A DNA stretch of 9,950 nucleotides from Betaproteobacteria bacterium (GTDB lineage Bacteria; Pseudomonadota; Gammaproteobacteria; Burkholderiales; SG8-39), in assembly GCA_011391295.1 (NCBI GenBank), contig JAABQT010000039.1, forward strand, positions 1-9,950, given 5' to 3'. Shown here piece by piece: positions 1-3,455 of this stretch. Position numbers and translations under genes: made by a program. A model generated the notes under the pieces. That model was not told where the DNA came from. It did no database searches and saw only the letters and a program-made list of their open reading frames with translations. Every line of letters begins with the position of its first letter. The stretch's first letter is position 1.

Positions 1-70
1 ACTTCGTTCACGCTCTGCGTGGAGATCTGCGCTTGCGGCTCGTAGCCCGCGTCGATTTCGTTGTTGGCGA
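1..70. repeat. 70-bp direct repeat, copy 1 (matches 1404-1473)
   Basis: These 70 bases are identical to 1404-1473. They encode the mature N-terminus of the DUF4148-like paralogue. The repeat probably continues past the left edge. Over the next 55 bases, covering most of the signal peptide, the two copies differ at about nine positions. The identity therefore stops abruptly inside the gene. Confidence 0.9.
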
Positions 71-125
71 GGGCGGGCAGCGCGACCAGGCTGCCGATGG
101 CGACTGCGAGGAGTTGACGTTTCAT
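1..125 (-). CDS. DUF4148-like small exported protein, paralogue B (partial, 3' end off the window)
   Basis: Only the first 41 codons are present; the gene leaves the window at its left edge. It starts at ATG 125, preceded by an AAGGAA ribosome binding site. The product opens with a Sec signal peptide (MKRQLLAVAIG, then a hydrophobic stretch ending ALA), with likely cleavage before NNEID. The mature start NNEIDAGYEPQAQISTQSVNEV is the same as in the complete paralogue at 1253-1528, so it is assigned to the same DUF4148-like group of short periplasmic proteins, common and multicopy in Burkholderiales. No molecular function is known for the family. The gene lies 94 nt after the Crp-type regulator gene, but has its own conserved promoter region in that gap and in the end of the regulator gene, so it need not be co-transcribed. 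Expression and export are well supported; function is unknown. Confidence 0.75.
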   Translation of the reverse strand, partial: MKRQLLAVAIGSLVALPALANNEIDAGYEPQAQISTQSVNE

Positions 126-178
126 GTTCAGGTTCCTTTCAAGTGGGTTGATCAAGTGCCGCGGCATCGCCGCAGCCG

Positions 179-232
179 TGAATCCACTTTAAAGAACCCC
201 CCGCGCCCCGGAAGTGCGTTTACGCACCGGAT
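179..232 (-). promoter_or_regulatory. Putative activator-dependent promoter of DUF4148 paralogue B, with a GTG-N8-CAC dyad
   Basis: On the minus strand the perfect 6+6 inverted repeat GTGCGTAAACGCAC occupies 227-214, and a -10-like TAAAGT occupies 191-186. Positions 210-232 are identical to 1611-1633, in front of the other DUF4148 gene, at the same distance from the ATG. If TAAAGT is the -10 box, the start of transcription is near 179 and the dyad centre falls at -41.5. No good -35 box is visible (CTTCCG), as expected of a class II activated promoter. A shared TCACGGCTGCG lies at the expected transcript start. The dyad overlaps the stop codon of the regulator gene at 220-222. The operator and promoter roles are inferred. 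Confidence 0.5.
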
Positions 233-924
233 TTCACCTCTTCGACCATCTTCTGCAGGCGCGCCACGTCGAGCACCACGAGCGCGCGGCCGTCCTTGCC
301 CAGGATCCCCGCCTTGGCGAGCGCCGAGAGCTCGCGCGTCACTTGCTCGCGATAAGTGCTCACCTGGCTCGCGAGGTCCGCATGCTTGGGCGCCGGATCG
401 ATGCGCGCGCGGTTGCCCTGCACGCCCGCCGCGCGCGCGACGCGCAGCACTTCGGCGTGCAGCCGCTGGTGCACGCCGAGCGTGCTCAGATCGATGACGC
501 GTTCCGACAGGCGCCGCACCAGGGCGGCAAGATCGCGCAGCAGGCGCTCGGCGATCGCCGGTTCCTCGCGGATCAGGCGGCCGAACGAGGCGCGCGTCAG
601 CGAGGCGAGCAGCGAGTTCTCGAGCGCGACGACGTCCGCCGAGCGCGGCATGCCGTCGATCGCCGCGACCTCGCCGAAGTGCTCGCCCTTGCCGAAATCG
701 CGGAACGTGACCTGCCGGCCCGCGGCCGAATACGTGGTGACCCGCACGCCCCCGGAGATGATCAGGTACACGTCGCGGTCGTCGGCGTCGCGCGAAATGA
801 CGCGCTGGTCGGCTGCATAGTTGCGCCACTTGCACTCGCGCGCGAGCGCATCCAGGCGCTCCGCCGCGAGCCCCTCGAGCAGGGCGACACCGCGCAGCCC
901 CAGACTGGAGGGAAGGGCGTCCAT
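220..924 (-). CDS. Crp/Fnr-family transcriptional regulator (cyclic-nucleotide-type sensor domain)
   Basis: This is a 234-residue protein of the CRP/FNR superfamily, a dimeric DNA-binding regulator. An N-terminal cyclic-nucleotide-binding fold (about residues 15-115) has a phosphate-binding-cassette-like GE (84-85) and P-R-S-A (93-96), matching CRP residues E72, R82 and S83. Nucleotide binding is therefore plausible. There is only one cysteine (C31), so an Fnr-type Fe-S cluster is unlikely. A dimerisation helix follows (about 120-150), then a winged helix with recognition helix TYREQVTREL (190-199). R192, E193 and R197 align with CRP R180, E181 and R185, the base-contacting residues for GTG half-sites. 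ATG 924 is preferred over GTG 930 because GAGGGG lies 6 nt before the ATG and directly against the GTG. The gene lies between two DUF4148 genes that share a GTG-N8-CAC dyad, a plausible target. The ligand and true targets are unknown. Confidence 0.9.
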   Translation of the reverse strand: MDALPSSLGLRGVALLEGLAAERLDALARECKWRNYAADQRVISRDADDRDVYLIISGGVRVTTYSAAGRQVTFRDFGKGEHFGEVAAIDGMPRSADVVALENSLLASLTRASFGRLIREEPAIAERLLRDLAALVRRLSERVIDLSTLGVHQRLHAEVLRVARAAGVQGNRARIDPAPKHADLASQVSTYREQVTRELSALAKAGILGKDGRALVVLDVARLQKMVEEVKSGA

Positions 925-1252
925 GGTCACCCCCTCAGTTTACCCAAGAGAGATTTTCTGAAGTCCCCTTCTGGTTAGAGCAACAGTGCCTAGGGGCGGC
1001 GCTGCGCTCAGCAGACCGTTTCGACCGGCACCCCGAACAGGTACCCCGACGCGGCGCCCGGTGAGGATTTAGCGCGGCTGCCCGGGATACTTTTCGATCT
1101 TGCTGCACCCTCACTTTGGCCGCCGCGCATATCCCGGCCATTGCGAATCGCCGATGCGGTGTTACATCCGATACCCGGATTGAAAAACGGCGCCGCGGTT
1201 GCCCGCGGCGCCGCCTCCCCCGGGGGGAGGGAGGGGGAGGAAGACCGACTGC
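925..1252. other. Intergenic region between the regulator gene and DUF4148 paralogue A
   Basis: This is a 328-nt stretch with no credible gene. On the right it holds the double-hairpin terminator of the DUF4148 gene (1182-1240). On the left it holds the leader and GAGGGG ribosome binding site of the Crp-type gene. Between them there is a short imperfect direct repeat, GGCACCCCGA at 1027-1036 and GGTACCCCGA at 1040-1049, 13 bp apart. I found no convincing -35/-10 pair for the regulator. The nearest candidate is an extended -10-like TGCTCTAAC on the minus strand near 975-983. No GTG-N8-CAC dyad was seen here, so autoregulation through that site is not supported. Confidence 0.6.
1182..1240 (-). 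terminator. Double-hairpin intrinsic terminator after DUF4148 paralogue A
   Basis: Read on the minus strand, a C-rich hairpin comes first: 8-bp stem, 1240-1233 pairing with 1221-1214, loop 11 nt. It directly abuts a very stable 11-bp GC stem (1213-1203 with 1198-1188, 4-nt loop GCAA), followed by TTTTTCA. The strong stem and T-run are the classic intrinsic terminator layout. It begins 12 nt after the stop codon of the DUF4148 gene and separates that transcript from the regulator gene. Confidence 0.85.
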
Positions 1253-1528
1253 TTACAGCCGGCTGGCGGTCGTGCCGAGCTCGGCGTTGCCGATGTAATT
1301 GCCCGAGCTGAGCGCCTGCGCCAGGTCGGCGCGCACGTCGTCGCGCGTCCTGCCGGCGACCGAGGTCGCCTTGCGCTCGTAGCCCTGCTCGGCGTTGACG
1401 AACACTTCGTTCACGCTCTGCGTGGAGATCTGCGCTTGCGGCTCGTAGCCCGCGTCGATTTCGTTGTTGGCGAAGGCGGGCAGCGCGAACAGGCTGCCCA
1501 GGGCGATGGCGATGACTTGGCGTTTCAT
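1253..1528 (-). CDS. DUF4148-like small exported protein, paralogue A
   Basis: A complete 91-residue protein. It has a Sec signal peptide (residues 1-20, basic start MKRQ, hydrophobic core, AFA before N21). The mature part is about 71 residues and ends with the TRDDVRADLAQALSSGNY segment typical of DUF4148-like proteins. The mature protein should be periplasmic. It has no cysteines, no catalytic motif and no membrane anchor. ATG 1528 is chosen because it gives the signal peptide and is preceded by AAGGAA at good spacing. The gene is a single transcription unit: it has its own promoter region (1580-1633) and ends at a strong double-hairpin terminator. A paralogue with an identical mature N-terminus begins at 125. 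The DUF4148 assignment rests on pattern recognition and the function is unknown. Confidence 0.85.
   Translation of the reverse strand: MKRQVIAIALGSLFALPAFANNEIDAGYEPQAQISTQSVNEVFVNAEQGYERKATSVAGRTRDDVRADLAQALSSGNYIGNAELGTTASRL
1404..1473. repeat. 70-bp direct repeat, copy 2 (matches 1-70)
   Basis: These bases are identical to 1-70, including all synonymous positions. They lie inside DUF4148 paralogue A and encode its mature N-terminus. A further 23-bp identity upstream of the genes (1611-1633 and 210-232) shows that the promoters are also duplicated, with more divergent DNA between. Confidence 0.9.
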
Positions 1529-1579
1529 GTCGATTTCCTTTTAAAGTTGGTTGGTCAGGGCTGCATGCGTCGCAGCCGT

Positions 1580-1633
1580 GAGACGAACTTTAGGGAACTC
1601 GGACGGGCCTGGAAGTGCGTTTACGCACCGGAT
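1580..1633 (-). promoter_or_regulatory. Putative activator-dependent promoter of DUF4148 paralogue A, with a GTG-N8-CAC dyad
   Basis: It has the same layout as at 179-232. The inverted repeat GTGCGTAAACGCAC lies at 1628-1615 and a -10-like TAAAGT at 1592-1587, giving a predicted start near 1580 with the dyad centre at -41.5. The conserved TCACGGCTGCG follows at 1581-1571. The dyad is 86 nt upstream of the ATG, against 88 nt in the other copy. Here it lies in true intergenic DNA, 30 nt after the EF-hand/BON gene. Conservation of the dyad, the -10 box and the transcript start, while the DNA between them differs, suggests functional constraint. Confidence 0.5.
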
Positions 1634-1658
1634 CCGCGAGTTTCCGGCAGGAACTATT

Positions 1659-2189
1659 TCACTTGCGCACCGCGAGGCCGTCCTTTACCCGCTCCACGCC
1701 GTTCACCGAGGACGCGATCTGCAGCGCCTTGGCGCGCTGGGTCTCGTCCTTGACGAAACCGGAGAGCAGGACCTCGTTGCGGTAGGTCTCGACGCTGACA
1801 TCGAGCGAATCCAGCTTCTTCTCGCGCAGCAGCGCCGTCTTCACCTTGGCGGTGATGAAGCTGTCGGCGGCCACGCGCGCCACGAGAGCGCGCTCGTACA
1901 GCGAGTGCGCCATGATGGACTCGTTGGCGTCCAGGCGGCCGTCGCCGTTGCGGTCGGCCTCGGCGAACCGCTTGTCGTAGTCGCGCAGGTGCCGCACTTC
2001 GTCGCGCGACAGAGTACCGTCGCGGTTGGCGTCGAGCTTCACGAACTCGGCGTTGGTCGCCTGCGGCTGCACGATGCCGGGTAGCCCGGAACGGCCGGGC
2101 TCGCCCGGCTCGGCGGCCTGCGCGAACGGAATGGACCAGGCGAGCGCGGTGACGCCCAGCAGGGTGCGTGCTACTCGGTCGAGTTTCAT
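1659..2189 (-). CDS. Exported EF-hand and BON domain protein
   Basis: A 176-residue protein with a Sec signal peptide (about 1-25, ending AQA). Two canonical EF-hand calcium loops follow, D53-A-N-R-D-G-T-L-S-R-D-E64 and D79-R-N-G-D-G-R-L-D-A-N-E90, each with acidic or amide ligands at positions 1, 3, 5 and 12. A BON domain occupies about residues 108-175; this fold is found in OsmY-like and other envelope proteins and is thought to bind phospholipid or membrane. The mature protein should be periplasmic and may couple calcium binding to membrane association, which is inference. ATG 2189 is chosen because it begins the signal peptide and is preceded by AAAGGAG with a 6-nt gap. The reading frame is open further upstream, but that extension covers a sigma-54 promoter and lacks coding character. 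Expression is probably sigma-54 dependent. Confidence 0.9.
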   Translation of the reverse strand: MKLDRVARTLLGVTALAWSIPFAQAAEPGEPGRSGLPGIVQPQATNAEFVKLDANRDGTLSRDEVRHLRDYDKRFAEADRNGDGRLDANESIMAHSLYERALVARVAADSFITAKVKTALLREKKLDSLDVSVETYRNEVLLSGFVKDETQRAKALQIASSVNGVERVKDGLAVRK

Positions 2190-2222
2190 CTTCGACTCCT
2201 TTCCTTGATTGCAGAAACGGCA

Positions 2223-2242
2223 CGAGCCCAAAACGGGGCTCG
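2223..2242 (-). other. 5'-terminal hairpin of the EF-hand/BON mRNA leader
   Basis: A perfect 7-bp stem CGAGCCC/GGGCTCG with a 6-nt loop. If transcription starts at about 2244 as the sigma-54 promoter predicts, the stem begins 2 nt from the 5' end of the mRNA and 33 nt before the start codon. Such hairpins can protect a transcript from 5'-end-dependent decay. There is no T-run after it on the minus strand that would make it a terminator. Confidence 0.45.
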
Positions 2243-2253
2243 CACTGCATTGA

Positions 2254-2271
2254 CCGCAATGCGTGTGCCAA
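2254..2271 (-). promoter_or_regulatory. Sigma-54 (RpoN) promoter of the EF-hand/BON gene
   Basis: The minus-strand sequence TTGGCACACGCATTGCGG contains TGGCAC, five bases, then TTGC. This is an exact match to the sigma-54 -24/-12 core with the required spacing. The -12 C is at 2256, so transcription should start near 2244, giving a leader of about 55 nt before ATG 2189. A consensus IHF site and two dyads lie upstream in the expected order. No enhancer-binding activator gene is present in the window. Confidence 0.75.
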
Positions 2272-2288
2272 GTTTCCGCACCCGGGAA

Positions 2289-2301
2289 AATCAACGCCTT
2301 G
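2289..2301 (+). promoter_or_regulatory. Putative IHF binding site
   Basis: AATCAACGCCTTG matches the IHF consensus WATCAANNNNTTR at every fixed position. It lies at about -45 to -57 relative to the predicted sigma-54 start, between promoter and upstream dyads. IHF commonly bends DNA there to bring an enhancer-bound activator to RNA polymerase. Confidence 0.55.
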
Positions 2302-2351
2302 CCGGAACCGGCAGGGTGCTGCGGGAGAATTTTCGTCGCCTGACGGCGACG
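2300..2351. promoter_or_regulatory. Two upstream dyads, candidate enhancer-binding activator sites
   Basis: Two inverted repeats lie upstream of the sigma-54 promoter. TGCCGGAACCGGCA (2300-2313, 6-bp arms, centre near -62.5) touches the IHF site. CGTCGCC-TGAC-GGCGACG (2334-2351, 7-bp arms, centre near -98.5) is at a typical enhancer distance. The second starts 2 nt after the stop of the TlpA-like gene and could instead be its 3' hairpin, but it is followed by AAAA rather than T residues on that strand. Which role applies is uncertain. Confidence 0.4.
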
Positions 2352-2352
2352 C

Positions 2353-2703
2353 TTACGCCGGCTCGGCGAGCGCGCGCTCGACGCGCGCGTGGAAGTCCTG
2401 CCAATCGGGTTCGCCGACATATCGCCTCAGGATGCGTCCTCTCTTGTCGAGAAGATACGTGGTCGGCGTGACATTCACGTTACCGAATACCCGCGCCGCC
2501 TCGCCGCTCGCGTCGAGCGCGAAGCGGAACGGCAGCGTGTGCGCCGCGGCGAACGCGGCGACCGCGTTCGGGTGGTCGTAGCGCATCGCCACTGCCACCA
2601 TTTCGTAGCCGCGCGGGGCGTACTTGCGCCAGGCCTCGACCATCTTCGGCATTTCCTCCACGCAGGTGACGCAGGAGGTGGCCCAGAAATTCACCAGCAC
2701 CAC
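2353..2703 (-). CDS. TlpA-like thioredoxin-fold protein, 5' end disrupted
   Basis: The open frame encodes about 116 residues of a TlpA/ResA-type thiol-disulfide protein. It has VLVNFWATSCVTC with the redox pair C11/C14, an EEMP segment directly after it, and the cis-proline loop VTPTTYLLD. Family members normally have a signal peptide and about 30 more residues before this point (a first strand, then LRGKVVLVNFW). Here the frame only extends upstream as RGKV and then into arginine-rich nonsense. A clear signal peptide lies just upstream but in another frame (2704-2768). The GTG start at 2703 has no evident ribosome binding site. The gene is most likely inactivated by a deletion with frameshift, or affected by an assembly error. 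If translated from 2703 it would be cytoplasmic and lack the first strand of the fold. Confidence 0.6.
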   Translation of the reverse strand: MVLVNFWATSCVTCVEEMPKMVEAWRKYAPRGYEMVAVAMRYDHPNAVAAFAAAHTLPFRFALDASGEAARVFGNVNVTPTTYLLDKRGRILRRYVGEPDWQDFHARVERALAEPA

Positions 2704-2768
2704 CTTGCCGCGCCGGCGGCGATTGCCACGGCGGCCACGGCAGCGATAAGCTTGGTCTGCGTCTTCAT
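2704..2768 (-). pseudogene. Signal-peptide fragment of the TlpA-like gene, out of frame
   Basis: From ATG 2768 the minus strand reads MKTQTKLIAAVAAVAIAAGAA, a strong Sec signal peptide, and then runs into a TGA at 2693-2691. The thioredoxin part continues in a different frame (offset 65 nt from this ATG). The junction is a GC-rich GGCGCGGC stretch that would suit a short-repeat deletion. Start codons of this fragment and the divergent DUF4197 gene are only 12 nt apart. Confidence 0.6.
2723..2750 (+). promoter_or_regulatory. Candidate sigma-70 promoter of the DUF4197 gene
   Basis: TTGCCA (2723-2728) and GATAAG (2745-2750) are separated by 16 bp, matching 5 of 6 and 4 of 6 consensus positions. 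Transcription would start near 2757, giving a leader of about 24 nt with GGGGAG before GTG 2781. The promoter lies inside the signal-peptide fragment of the divergent TlpA-like gene. Confidence 0.35.
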
Positions 2769-2780
2769 GGGGAGATCGGG

Positions 2781-3455
2781 GTGCGCATTGTCCCGCTAAT
2801 CATCGGCCTTGTCATCGCCGCGCCCGCCTGGGCGCAGCTGGAGCACATCACCAACCGCGAGGCGATCAACGCCTTGAAGGCCGCGCTGGACCGGGGTGCG
2901 CGCGCCGCGGTGGCGCAGCTCGGGAGGGAGAACGGGTTCTTGGGGGATGGCCGCGTCAAGATCCCGCTGCCCGACTCGTTGCGCCGCGCCGAGAAGAACA
3001 TGCGCCGCTTCGGCATGGCGAAGTACGCCGACGAGCTGATCTTGACTCTGAACCGCGCGGCCGAGGCAGCCGTGCCGCAGGCGCAGCAGCTGTTCGTAGA
3101 TTCGGTGCGTCTGATGTCGGTGCAGGACGCGAAGGGCATCCTCACCGGCGGCGATACCGCGGGCACGGAGTTCTTCCGCCGCACGACTTCGGCGCGACTC
3201 AAGCAGCGCTTCCTGCCAGTGGTACGCGAGTCCACCGCCAGGGTGGGTCTGGCGCAGAAGTACAACGAATACGCCCGGCAGGGCGTGCGGGTGGGGCTGG
3301 TGAAGGCCGAGGACGCGAACCTCGATGACTACGTGACGCAAAAGGCCCTGGACGGGCTTTACTTCATGGTCGCGGAGGAAGAAAGGAAGATCCGCAGGGA
3401 TCCGGTGGGCAGCGCCTCGAGCCTGCTGAAGAAGGTCTTTGGCGCGCTGCTCTAG
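2781..3455 (+). CDS. DUF4197 family exported protein
   Basis: A 224-residue protein, about the usual length for DUF4197. A Sec signal peptide (MRIVPLIIGLVIAAPAWA, then Q19) sends it to the periplasm. The mature part is mostly helical and charged. Features I associate with this family include the helical repeat after the signal peptide, a segment with KIPLPDSL, and a C-terminal stretch with a D-x-V-T-x-K-A-L-D-G-L-Y-x-M-V-A-E-E-E pattern (about 183-202) ending in LLKKVFG. No enzymatic motif is seen and the function is unknown. The GTG start is supported by the signal peptide and by GGGGAG six nt upstream. The gene is alone on the plus strand and ends tail-to-tail with dctM, the two stop codons overlapping by 2 nt. 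It may be transcribed from the 2723-2750 promoter. Confidence 0.88.
   Translation: MRIVPLIIGLVIAAPAWAQLEHITNREAINALKAALDRGARAAVAQLGRENGFLGDGRVKIPLPDSLRRAEKNMRRFGMAKYADELILTLNRAAEAAVPQAQQLFVDSVRLMSVQDAKGILTGGDTAGTEFFRRTTSARLKQRFLPVVRESTARVGLAQKYNEYARQGVRVGLVKAEDANLDDYVTQKALDGLYFMVAEEERKIRRDPVGSASSLLKKVFGALL

Noticed and set aside
148..155. TTGATCAA upstream of DUF4148 paralogue B as an Fnr site
   Set aside because: An Fnr box needs TTGAT-N4-ATCAA. This is a simple 8-bp palindrome without the spacer and is not present in the paralogous promoter.
214..227. The GTGCGTAAACGCAC dyad (also 1615-1628) read as an intrinsic terminator of the upstream gene
   Set aside because: On the minus strand it is followed by ACTTCC or TTCC with no T-run, the stem is short, one copy includes the stop codon, and the position relative to the downstream -10-like box is the same in both copies. 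An operator explains it better.
974..990. AGGCAC and TTGC on the minus strand upstream of the Crp-type gene as a sigma-54 promoter
   Set aside because: The two blocks are 2 nt apart instead of the required 5, and the first T of TGGCAC is absent.
935..1141. Small minus-strand open frame of 68 codons in the intergenic region
   Set aside because: Its composition is arginine- and serine-rich nonsense typical of GC-rich non-coding DNA. It has no ribosome binding site or recognisable motif and overlaps the leader of the regulator gene.
2264..2280. GTGC...GCAC near the EF-hand/BON promoter as a third copy of the Crp-type dyad
   Set aside because: The half-sites are 9 bp apart rather than the spacing of the other two copies, and GTG-N8-CAC is not met.
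2190..2420. Extension of the EF-hand/BON gene upstream to 2420
   Set aside because: The extra residues have no signal peptide or homology, the region holds a sigma-54 promoter, and ATG 2189 has a good ribosome binding site and starts a signal peptide.
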